NCBI GenBank assembly: GCA_023230585.1
Contig: JALNXB010000032.1
Span: forward strand, 1-23,947
Direction of reading: 5' to 3'
Source of the DNA: a bacterium
GTDB lineage: Bacteria; Ratteibacteria; UBA8468; B48-G9; JAFGKM01
DNA: 23,947 bases
Shown: positions 16,994-23,824 of the stretch, one piece after another
Layout: every line of letters starts with the position of its first letter
How positions within the stretch are numbered: the first letter of the stretch is position 1
Notes under the pieces: model-generated
The model's input: only the letters and a program-made list of their open reading frames with translations
Databases searched by the model: none
What the model was told of the DNA's origin: nothing
Translations under genes and position numbers: made by a program

Positions 16994-17893
16994 TTAGTTA
17001 AAATAAAATTCAACAATATCTTTGTCTGATATTTTTGAGTTAGGTCCTAAAAACTTCAATCCGCCTGCACTCTTAACTTTCTGCCAATCTCCCATTGCCA
17101 AAAAATCTTTATAACTCACAACAGCCGCTCTAATAAACCCTTTTTCTATATCTTTATGTACTTTTCCTGCAGATTCTTTTGCATTTAATGTGTTAGAAAC
17201 TAACCAACTTTGTGACATCTTACCTTTGATTGTATAAAAGGTTGTAAGAGATAACCTTTGGATGATGTTTGCATAGAATTGTTCTTCATCAAATTCTAAA
17301 ATATTATTTTTTATGTGTTGCAACTGTGAGGTATAAGGTTTTTCTTCTCCATTTATAAATATTAAGATAGGCTTTATTGTGAGCAACTCAATACCTTGAA
17401 GAATCTTGATTTCTTTTGAATCAAGGGTATTTAAAAGTTTTTCCTGCTCAAGTAATTTTAAGCCTGTTTCAAGGATTTTTATTTGTTGTGGCAGTAACCC
17501 TTTATTGGAACTTAAAAGTTTTTCAATTCTTGCAATATCAAAAAAGACGAGTTCCATAATAAGTGAGGTAGATTCTTGTTCAGGTTTAGAGTTTTCATCA
17601 TAATTTTTTACCACACCTATTATAAGTTCTGTTTCTAACAATTGTTTAAGGTAATCATCAGAAAAACCAGTTGTTTCTGGCATCCCTTTAAAGTCAAAAA
17701 ATTCAAACTCAGAGTAGATTGTCTTCTCAGATTTTGCTGTTAAGACAATTTCATCAAGAATTTTGTCCTTAAATTTACCAATACCAACATTTGGGCGTAA
17801 AGGGTTGTATGTATCATCAGTTTTCCCAGTAATTGCTTTAAAAATAGAGGTCTTGCCACTATAAGAATATCCAAACAGTCCTATTTTATACAT
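16994..17893 (-). CDS. YchF/OLA1-like TGS-domain GTPase, short divergent form
   Basis: A 299-residue protein of the Obg/YchF P-loop class, ribosome-associated NTPases. G1 is GYSYSGKT (8-15). RPNVGIGKFKD (33-43) matches the EPNVG-V-VPD strand that follows switch I in YchF. G3 is DFKGM (67-71), where YchF has DIAGL. The G4 region is NGEE (181-184), close to the N-x-x-E of YchF that allows ATP as well as GTP. The C-terminal TGS/DUF933-like part (about 217-299) includes LTTFYTIKG, HKDIEKGFIRAAVVSYKDF and DIVEFYFN, all diagnostic. YchF proteins have about 360 residues; the missing length lies mainly in the G domain after G3 and the helical coiled-coil region. It overlaps the upstream ATP-cone gene by 8 bases (ATGTATAA), so it is translationally coupled. 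Function is inferred from family only. Confidence 0.88.
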   Translation of the reverse strand: MYKIGLFGYSYSGKTSIFKAITGKTDDTYNPLRPNVGIGKFKDKILDEIVLTAKSEKTIYSEFEFFDFKGMPETTGFSDDYLKQLLETELIIGVVKNYDENSKPEQESTSLIMELVFFDIARIEKLLSSNKGLLPQQIKILETGLKLLEQEKLLNTLDSKEIKILQGIELLTIKPILIFINGEEKPYTSQLQHIKNNILEFDEEQFYANIIQRLSLTTFYTIKGKMSQSWLVSNTLNAKESAGKVHKDIEKGFIRAAVVSYKDFLAMGDWQKVKSAGGLKFLGPNSKISDKDIVEFYFN

Positions 17894-19370
17894 AATAAAG
17901 CCTTATTTGAGTTCTATTATCAAGAAACGGTTTAAACAAGTTGATAATATTTACTGGTTTTAAAGGTGCTGTTTTATCAAAAGATATTTTAAAAGAGAAG
18001 ACAGGCGGAAAATGAAAAAGGTTATGTAGTAAACAGTTGATTACTTTTTCGTTTGGTTCTCCTTTAGTTATAAGTTTTATCTCAATGGTATTTACACTCT
18101 TTTTGAAAATTTCTGGTAACTCTCTTTCTGCGTATATGTTATCAATAAAAGTTTTTTGCCTCTGCAGTATATTGTAACAAAGATGTAAAAAGTTTTTGAT
18201 ATCTTCTGTAAAATCTATTTTATCTTTTGTAAAAGCCAAGTCGGTAGTAACCCTGTTTAAAACAACTCTGTTAAGGTTGTTCTGTGTTGTTATTCCAATA
18301 GATTTGATACTGTTCCAAATAATATCTGTTGAGTTTAAATCTGTTAAATTACATATTCTCAATATAGAAGGGTTTGGTATGTTTGTTGCAGTGCTTTTTG
18401 GCTCTATTTCTATTGTTGGGTTGTCTGCATAAGGTATATTTATATTACCAATATATTCAGAAGAAACACTTAAAACAAGTTTATCTTCAATAAAATTTTT
18501 TAAATAATTGTAAGTTAAGCAAGTTTTATTTTCTGTTATGGGCGTAATATTTTCAATGGGAACAGTTGCAGAAAAGAACTTATCTATACCTTCAAGGTTA
18601 TGTATCTGGATTTCTCCTGTCAGGTGTTTTTCTACAGCCTTCTCAGGTAACACATGTAGTAGAGCAAACTCCTTTTTGATATGTCTTCCAAGTTTTAAAG
18701 AAAGAATGTCAGGAGTATCTGTTCCTTGGCTAAGAAAACGGTTTACATCATAAACCGGGACTCCAAGTCTTGTATGTTTGTTTCGTTCTGTTTCAAAACC
18801 GTATGTAACCAGTTTTGCATTAACAAGTTCTCTTATTAACGAAGAAGAGAGTTCTGTTATTTTTGAAGTAACAACTTCTTCTTCTACTTCTCCTACAATG
18901 AGTTCAGAGATATTTCTTTGTAGCCCTGTCTCTTTTATTAATGCATCAATAATCCTTTCTTTATCCCACAGACTGATATTATCGTTACTCTCTCTTACAG
19001 AAAGGTTGATATTTTTTATTAAACTTTGTCTTTCGCTTGTAATAAGGTCTTCAGGTTTCACCCCTTCCCTCATTCTTCTTATTCTGGCGCGTTTTTCTCT
19101 ATAAAGTATATAAGCTTTAGCTGTTCTTGCGTGCCCTGTTTTTATAAGAACTCTTTCGACTATATCTTGAATATCTTCTACCGAAGGGGTATCTTTTTTA
19201 TACTCTTTTACAAGATACAACCTAACAACTTCTGCTAAATCTTCAGCAAGATATTTATCTTCTCCGCCAAGACTTTGAGCTGCTTTAAATATAGCGTTGG
19301 AAATCTTATCTTTGTCAAAAGGGACAATTCTACCATCTCTTTTTTGTACGAAACTTACTTTTTTTTCCAT
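17886..19370 (-). CDS. Double ATP-cone protein related to the N-terminal part of NrdD
   Basis: Function unknown; probably a nucleotide-binding regulator. The chosen ATG gives 494 residues and starts at the first ATP-cone (about 3-98): VQKRDGRIVPFDKDKI, then TPSVEDIQDIVERVL and TAKAYILYREKR, closely like residues 3-95 of the neighbouring NrdD. A second, weaker cone-like unit spans about 128-212 (WDKERIIDALIKETGL ... LVTYGFE). Residues 230-260 (IKKEFALLHVLPEKA ... LTGEIQIHNLE) resemble the segment just after the cone in NrdD (NGDIHVHDM). The remainder is divergent. No glycyl-radical loop, no CxxC/CxxH zinc site and no GGxxGANPLTGS block is present, so reductase activity is not expected. A longer frame to 19535 would overlap rsfS and adds nothing conserved. 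The ribosome site is weak. Confidence 0.75.
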   Translation of the reverse strand: MEKKVSFVQKRDGRIVPFDKDKISNAIFKAAQSLGGEDKYLAEDLAEVVRLYLVKEYKKDTPSVEDIQDIVERVLIKTGHARTAKAYILYREKRARIRRMREGVKPEDLITSERQSLIKNINLSVRESNDNISLWDKERIIDALIKETGLQRNISELIVGEVEEEVVTSKITELSSSLIRELVNAKLVTYGFETERNKHTRLGVPVYDVNRFLSQGTDTPDILSLKLGRHIKKEFALLHVLPEKAVEKHLTGEIQIHNLEGIDKFFSATVPIENITPITENKTCLTYNYLKNFIEDKLVLSVSSEYIGNINIPYADNPTIEIEPKSTATNIPNPSILRICNLTDLNSTDIIWNSIKSIGITTQNNLNRVVLNRVTTDLAFTKDKIDFTEDIKNFLHLCYNILQRQKTFIDNIYAERELPEIFKKSVNTIEIKLITKGEPNEKVINCLLHNLFHFPPVFSFKISFDKTAPLKPVNIINLFKPFLDNRTQIRLYYV

Positions 19371-19455
19371 TAAGGTTTCTCTTATTGTTGACCCAATTGT
19401 TGAAAACTGGTTTTTGCAATTGAATGTGTTTGTGGTTAAGTAAACTGTTTGTAAG

Positions 19456-19764
19456 TTAAATGTTAGCCCAGAGTTTTTCGAGGTTATAAAGAGTTCTTGT
19501 TTCAGGGTAAAAAATATGGATAATGATTTCTGCATAATCTATTAATATCCATTTACCTTCATCGAATCCTTCCACAGAAATACTCTTTTCTTTGATATTT
19601 TTCAATATAGTTTCAGCAAGAGTTTGTGTGTGTGTTGTTGAATTTCCCGAAACAATAATAAAATAGTCTGATATCCAGGTCTGGTCTCCAACGTATAAAA
19701 CTTTAATATCTTCGCCTTTCTTTGATTCCAGTATATCAACAATCTTTTTAATTTTCTTATCGAT
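19456..19764 (-). CDS. rsfS: Ribosomal silencing factor RsfS, apparent AUC start
   Basis: RsfS binds ribosomal protein uL14 and blocks subunit joining when nutrients run low. The 102-codon frame has the family pattern: KKGEDIKVLYVGD, then ISDYFIIVSGNSTTHTQTLA, VEGFDEGKWILIDYAEIIIH and IFYPETRTLYNLEKLW. The length matches the usual 100-120 residues. No ATG, GTG or TTG exists between the upstream in-frame stop and the conserved core. The expected start (first codon before Asp-Lys-Lys-Ile) is ATC at 19764-19762, seven bases after a good AAAGGAG (19772-19778). So either translation starts at AUC, which is rare, or one base is wrong or mutated from ATG. It is the first gene of the rsfS / ATP-cone / YchF-like group; 85 bases separate it from the next. 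Confidence 0.85.
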   Translation of the reverse strand: MDKKIKKIVDILESKKGEDIKVLYVGDQTWISDYFIIVSGNSTTHTQTLAETILKNIKEKSISVEGFDEGKWILIDYAEIIIHIFYPETRTLYNLEKLWANI

Positions 19765-19847
19765 AGTTCTTCTCCTTTATTTAAAACGTGTTCCGTTTAT
19801 CTTTAACTTTGCTTCTGGTATAATATATTATAGAAAAATAGGCTTTT

Positions 19848-19906
19848 TGAACCTTATAAGTTTATTTTACTCTTTTGTGGCACAAATTTAAAGGTTCAGC
19901 TTTTTT
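19848..19906 (+). terminator. Possible intrinsic terminator or attenuator-like hairpin
   Basis: TGAACCTT (19848-19855) and AAGGTTCA (19891-19898) are perfect inverted repeats with a 35-base loop. The right arm is followed by GCTTTTTT. The loop is long and holds a small TTTGTG/CACAAA inverted repeat. With the extended -10 at 19816-19824 it could end a short transcript of about 75 bases. Chance cannot be excluded in such AT-rich sequence. Confidence 0.3.
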
Positions 19907-20049
19907 ATTGATATATATTAGATATATAATATAATTGTTATACAGTGGTAAAGTTTTTAAGCGGAGCCCAATTAACTTATATTAGTAGTCAAGTGGATAT
20001 CGTTCTTATTGTTTAAGATAAGGGTGTTTATACGAAGTTAGAATTCACT

Positions 20050-20058
20050 TGTTATAAT
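20050..20058 (+). promoter_or_regulatory. Extended -10 promoter element of nrdDG
   Basis: TGTTATAAT is a perfect extended -10 (TGnTATAAT). No convincing -35 lies at the normal distance, which is common for extended -10 promoters. Transcription would start near 20065, leaving a short leader with AGGAGG at 20076-20081 nine bases before the nrdD ATG. Confidence 0.42.
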
Positions 20059-20090
20059 AATTTGTAAAAGTAGTTAGGAGGATTATTAAA

Positions 20091-22181
20091 ATGTTTGATA
20101 GAATAAAGAAAAGAAATGGAGAAGTGGTTAAGTTTGATGCAAATAAAATATCGGCTGCTATCCATAAAGCAGGTCTTGCAACAGGAGAATTTGAGCTTGA
20201 TATAGCTAAAAAACTTGCGTTGAGGGTGCTTGATTTGGCAATAGATATTATTGGAGACAAGATTCCTTCAGTTGAAGAAATACAGGATATCGTGGAAGAT
20301 GTCCTTATTACATCTCCTTATAAAAAAACAGCAAAAGCTTATATTATTTATAGAGACCAACATACCAAATTAAGAGAAATCACCACAAAAGCTAATCTTG
20401 ATTTGGTAAACCAGTATTTAAACAAAAAAGATTGGCGGGTTAACGAAAATAGTAATATGAGTTTTTCTTTGCAGGGGCTAAACAATTATGTTGCTTCTGA
20501 GATTACTAAAACTTATTGGCTTAACAGTATATTTCCTCCAGAAATAAGGTTGTCCTACATAAATGGTGATATACACGTTCACGATATGGGGTGTTTGTCT
20601 GTATATTGTGTTGGGTGGGATTTGCAGGACCTTCTTACGGTTGGTTTTAAGGGAGCGGTAGGGAAAGTTGAGAGTAAACCTGCAAGACATTTTAGGACAG
20701 CGTTAGGGCAGATTGTCAACTTTTTCTATACCTTACAGGGAGAAGCAGCAGGAGCTCAAGCTTTTTCCAATTTTGATACCCTTCTTGCTCCTTTTATAAA
20801 ATATGATGGGCTGGGATACAGAGAAGTAAAACAGGCGCTTCAAGAATTTCTGTTTAATATCAATGTACCAACAAGGGTTGGTTTTCAAACTCCTTTTACA
20901 AATCTTACTATGGACCTTACCGTCCCTGCAATTTATAAAGACCAACAGGTTGTTGTAGGTGGTGAAATTAAGGATGCAACTTATAAAGAGTTTCAGAAAG
21001 AGATGGATATGCTCAACAAAGCTTTTTTTGAAGTAATGCTTGAAGGAGATGCAAAAGGGCGAGTCTTTACTTTTCCTATACCAACATACAACATTACCAA
21101 AGATTTTGATTGGGATAACGAAAATATGGACCTTCTCTGGCAAGTTACAGCGAAGTACGGGATACCCTATTTTAGCAATTTTATAAATTCTGATATGAAA
21201 CCCGACGATGTAAGGAGTATGTGTTGTAGATTAAGACTTGATACTGTGGAACTAAGAAAAAGGGGCGGAGGTCTTTTTGGAGCTAACCCTTTAACTGGGA
21301 GTATAGGGGTTGTTACTATCAACCTACCCAGAATATCTTATACAGTAAATAATAAAGAAGAGTTTTTGCAAAAACTTGCTCACCTTATGGAAATTTCTAA
21401 AGAATCTCTTGAAATAAAAAGAAAAATAATAGAAAAACTTACTGAAGATGACCTATACCCTTACTCAAAGTTTTATCTGAGAAATGTTAAAGAAAGGTTT
21501 GGTAAATATTGGATGAACCATTTTTCAACAATAGGAATTATTGGTATGAACGAGGCATGCCTAAACCTTTTTGGAGAAGATATAGGTACAGAAAAAGGGT
21601 TAAGGTTTGCTGTAGATGTTATGCAATATATGAGAAAACGGTTGATTGAGTTTCAGGAAGAAACTGGTAATTTTTATAACCTTGAAGCAACCCCTGCTGA
21701 AGGGACAAGTTATAGGTTAGCAAAAACTGATAAAACAAAGTTCCCTGAAATCATTTGTGCTAATGAAGAAGAATTTCAAAATGGTGCGGAACCTTTTTAC
21801 ACCAACTCTACCCATTTACCTGTCAACTATACTGACGATATTTTTGAGTCTCTTGAACTTCAAGATGAGATGCAGTCTATGTATACAGGTGGCACAGTAA
21901 TACACCTTTATACAGGAGAAACAATAAGTTCTACTGATGGAGTCAAGAAACTTGTAAAGACTATATGTGAAAAATTTAAGTTACCCTATTTTACTATTAC
22001 CCCAACTTTTTCGGTATGCCCTGAACACGGATATATTAAAGGCGAGATGCATGTTTGTGATAAGTGCAGAAAAGAGACTGAGATATATTCACGAGTTGTA
22101 GGATATTTAAGACCAGTAAACCAATGGAACAAAGGAAAAACGGCAGAGTTCAAGTTGAGAAAAAATTATATTCTGAAATGA
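20091..22181 (+). CDS. nrdD: Anaerobic (class III) ribonucleoside-triphosphate reductase
   Basis: Reduces ribonucleoside triphosphates to deoxy forms using a glycyl radical, the oxygen-sensitive route to DNA precursors. The 696 residues begin with an ATP-cone (about 3-95: KRNGEVVKFDANKI, PSVEEIQDIVEDVL, TAKAYIIYR) for allosteric on/off control by ATP/dATP. The catalytic barrel shows INGDIHVHDMGC (157-168), SMCCRLRLD (376-384) with candidate thiyl cysteines, and GGGLFGANPLTGSIGVVTINLPR (block 392-414). The zinc site is C643-x2-H646 with C656-x2-C659. The glycyl radical is G671 in RVVGYLRPVNQWN near the C-terminus. Length is normal. A strong AGGAGG precedes the ATG. nrdG overlaps its stop, so both are co-translated. 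Its presence marks an anaerobic lifestyle; no class I or II enzyme is visible here. Confidence 0.98.
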   Translation: MFDRIKKRNGEVVKFDANKISAAIHKAGLATGEFELDIAKKLALRVLDLAIDIIGDKIPSVEEIQDIVEDVLITSPYKKTAKAYIIYRDQHTKLREITTKANLDLVNQYLNKKDWRVNENSNMSFSLQGLNNYVASEITKTYWLNSIFPPEIRLSYINGDIHVHDMGCLSVYCVGWDLQDLLTVGFKGAVGKVESKPARHFRTALGQIVNFFYTLQGEAAGAQAFSNFDTLLAPFIKYDGLGYREVKQALQEFLFNINVPTRVGFQTPFTNLTMDLTVPAIYKDQQVVVGGEIKDATYKEFQKEMDMLNKAFFEVMLEGDAKGRVFTFPIPTYNITKDFDWDNENMDLLWQVTAKYGIPYFSNFINSDMKPDDVRSMCCRLRLDTVELRKRGGGLFGANPLTGSIGVVTINLPRISYTVNNKEEFLQKLAHLMEISKESLEIKRKIIEKLTEDDLYPYSKFYLRNVKERFGKYWMNHFSTIGIIGMNEACLNLFGEDIGTEKGLRFAVDVMQYMRKRLIEFQEETGNFYNLEATPAEGTSYRLAKTDKTKFPEIICANEEEFQNGAEPFYTNSTHLPVNYTDDIFESLELQDEMQSMYTGGTVIHLYTGETISSTDGVKKLVKTICEKFKLPYFTITPTFSVCPEHGYIKGEMHVCDKCRKETEIYSRVVGYLRPVNQWNKGKTAEFKLRKNYILK

Positions 22182-22867
22182 AAATAGGAGACCTGCAAAA
22201 GACTTCTTTGATAGAGTACCCTGGCAAATTAAGTTGCATAGTCTTTACTCAGGGTTGTAATTTTCGTTGTCCGTTTTGTCATAACCCACAACTTGTTTTA
22301 CCCGAAAAATTTCTACCTCCCATGTCTGAGAAAGATGTGTTAGATTTTTTAAACAGAAGAAAATCTTATCTGGATGCCGTGGTTATTACAGGTGGAGAAC
22401 CGTGTTTACAAGAAGGGCTACCTGAGTTCCTGAAAAAAGCAAAGGAAATGGGTTACTTTTGTAAGGTTGATACTAACGGTACAAACCCTGAAATGGTTTC
22501 ATTATTGATAAAAGAGAAACTTGTAGACTATATTGCTATGGATATAAAAGCGCCTCTTACTAAATACGGGTTACTTACAGGGGTTGCGGTAGATACAAAA
22601 AATATAGAAGCAAGTGTTTCCATTTTAAAAGATTCCACAATAGATTATGAGTTTAAGACAACAGTCCTTTTTCCTCTTTTAAACTATGAAGATTTTGAGG
22701 ATATAGGTAGATTGATAAAGGATTCTCCAATTCATTACCTACAACGTTTTGTACCCAATGCTGTTATAGATAAAAAATGTTTATCATACCCTCTGTTAAC
22801 AGAAGAAAGTTTTGAAAAATTAAAACAGATTATGTTAAAGTATGTCAAGGAATGTTACATTAGGTAA
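22178..22867 (+). CDS. nrdG: Anaerobic ribonucleotide reductase activating protein (radical SAM)
   Basis: Radical SAM activase that makes the glycyl radical on NrdD by cleaving S-adenosylmethionine with a [4Fe-4S] cluster. The cluster motif is C27-x3-C31-x2-C34 (QGCNFRCPFCHNP) and the SAM-binding GGEP is at 72-75; KVDTNGT and YIAMDIKAP are further family blocks. The 229-residue form starts at the ATG at 22178, which overlaps the nrdD stop as ATGA. A start at 22124 would overlap nrdD by 58 bases and is unlikely. The protein belongs to the longer NrdG form (about 230 residues) rather than the 155-residue E. coli type. No strong ribosome site is seen, in keeping with translational coupling. Confidence 0.96.
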   Translation: MKIGDLQKTSLIEYPGKLSCIVFTQGCNFRCPFCHNPQLVLPEKFLPPMSEKDVLDFLNRRKSYLDAVVITGGEPCLQEGLPEFLKKAKEMGYFCKVDTNGTNPEMVSLLIKEKLVDYIAMDIKAPLTKYGLLTGVAVDTKNIEASVSILKDSTIDYEFKTTVLFPLLNYEDFEDIGRLIKDSPIHYLQRFVPNAVIDKKCLSYPLLTEESFEKLKQIMLKYVKECYIR

Positions 22868-22924
22868 TAGAATAAAGGGAAGTAGTTGATAACCAGTACG
22901 CTTAGGGTATGTAGGAGATGATAA

Positions 22925-23248
22925 ATGATAGAAGGTAAAATAGTTAAGGTTCGTTTTAAGAAATATTTTAACGAACAAAGATTGTGGGTTTTTATTGGTA
23001 AAACTATTAAGTTTACAGAGAATTGGTTAATGCTTGATGGTAAAGGAATACTTGTTAGTAGGGGCGGGATTCCTCCAGCTGATGTAGATAAAGAAAGGCG
23101 AGTTATCCTTGTGCCTCATAGTAATATAGCCCACATAAGGGTGCTTCCTGATAATTTTGATGTTGACAATATAGATATACAAATTAAAGGTGTAAGAATT
23201 TTTGCAGGAGTAAAGGATGGACCTGATACCAGTATAAGCGAAATTTAA
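22925..23248 (+). CDS. Small beta-rich protein of unknown function downstream of nrdG
   Basis: I do not recognise this 107-residue protein. Its first 75 residues alternate short hydrophobic and charged stretches as in a small beta barrel (SH3- or LSm-like): EGKIVKVRFKKYF, LWVFIGKTIKFTENWLML, RVILVPHSNIAHIRVLP. A glycine-rich GILVSRGGIPPADVD loop (about 41-55) sits in the middle. There is no signal peptide, membrane segment or cysteine pair. A good AGGAG (22913-22917) lies seven bases before the ATG. It follows nrdG by 57 bases and precedes a terminator, so it is very probably the last gene of the nrdDG operon. A nucleic-acid-binding or oligomeric scaffold role would suit the fold but is not shown. 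Confidence 0.8.
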   Translation: MIEGKIVKVRFKKYFNEQRLWVFIGKTIKFTENWLMLDGKGILVSRGGIPPADVDKERRVILVPHSNIAHIRVLPDNFDVDNIDIQIKGVRIFAGVKDGPDTSISEI

Positions 23249-23251
23249 ATG

Positions 23252-23279
23252 AAGATATTCTTCAACGAGTATCTTTTTT
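23252..23279 (+). terminator. Rho-independent terminator of the nrdDG operon
   Basis: AAGATATTC (23252-23260) pairs with GAGTATCTT (23267-23275), nine pairs including one T-G, around the loop TTCAAC. The right arm runs straight into a T-tract (TATCTTTTTT). It begins four bases after the stop of the 107-residue protein. Confidence 0.78.
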
Positions 23280-23409
23280 AACTTTAAGAATAATCTGGTA
23301 AAACTAAAATTATGGTTAAACGTAGTGTAGTAAAGAGAAGGGGAAGATTTATATTTTGCACATAAAATTGTTGAAAGGATTGAAAAGGGTTGTTTTAAAA
23401 AAAAGATAA

Positions 23410-23820
23410 ATGACTAACAATACCTTCGATTATATAATAATAGAAAAGCAATATGGGAGTCTTGAATATATTTCTAATTTTATTCAAGAAAGAAGTCTTG
23501 CTTCAAAACTTAACTTTAAAAGAACTTGGGAATTGATGTTGGTAGTAGATGAGATTTGTAATGCAATAATTATATGTTCTAATGATAATGAAACCGAATT
23601 AAAACTTATATGGAAAGATTTTAAGAAGTACGTAGAGGTTGAAATACTTGAAGAAGGAGAAGAGTTTAACCCTCTTGTTAAGCACGAAGATGAAGAGTAT
23701 TGTTCAGAAATTGAAGGTATGGGGGTCTATCTTATATCAAAGATGGTTGATAAAGCCACATATCAAAGATGCAAAGGTATTAACAAGATTTGTATAATAA
23801 AAAATAAATGTAAGGACTAA
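23410..23820 (+). CDS. RsbW/SpoIIAB-like anti-sigma factor kinase (HATPase_c_2)
   Basis: A 136-residue GHKL-type ATPase resembling serine-kinase anti-sigma factors that hold a sigma factor until an anti-anti-sigma protein displaces it. The N-box lies in ELMLVVDEICNAI (41-53) with E48 and N51 placed to bind Mg-ATP. The G1-like box EEGEEFNP (81-88) resembles D-x-G-x-x-F-x-P but with Glu for the first Asp. The G2 box is GMGVYLISKMVD (103-114). The size is normal for the family. The ATG follows an A-rich leader with only a weak ribosome site. No sigma factor or STAS partner gene is in the window; some relatives act in PP2C/STAS switch networks or alone. It has its own transcription unit after the nrdDG terminator. 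Confidence 0.85.
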   Translation: MTNNTFDYIIIEKQYGSLEYISNFIQERSLASKLNFKRTWELMLVVDEICNAIIICSNDNETELKLIWKDFKKYVEVEILEEGEEFNPLVKHEDEEYCSEIEGMGVYLISKMVDKATYQRCKGINKICIIKNKCKD

Positions 23821-23824
23821 AAAA

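Larger units (their letters stand above)
19765..20090. promoter_or_regulatory. Divergent control region between rsfS and nrdD
   Basis: This very AT-rich 326-base region separates two divergent operons. It contains the 14-base perfect palindrome TATAATATATTATA (19819-19832), which gives a -10-like box on both strands and an extended -10 (TGGTATAAT) on the plus strand. It also has a second inverted repeat TATATTA-N6-TAATATA (19914-19933), a long-loop hairpin with a T-run (19848-19906) and the nrdD extended -10 (20050-20058). Spacing of the two AT palindromes and their weak flanks do not clearly fit NrdR boxes, although the central AATATATT agrees with the NrdR core. Confidence 0.45.

Noticed and set aside
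19371..19535. N-terminal extension of the ATP-cone protein
   Set aside because: The extra 55 residues overlap rsfS in another frame and show no conserved features; the ATP-cone begins right after the ATG at 19370.
20733..21143. Minus-strand open frame of 136 codons within nrdD
   Set aside because: It lies opposite the conserved NrdD barrel and has no coding signals of its own.
22124..22177. An upstream ATG as the nrdG start
   Set aside because: It would overlap nrdD by 58 bases and add residues before the usual MKIGDLQKTS start; the ATGA overlap at 22178 is the better start.
23314..23367. A 17-codon basic peptide (MVKRSVVKRRGRF...) before the anti-sigma gene
   Set aside because: There is no ribosome site and no second line of evidence; chance open frame in AT-rich leader sequence.
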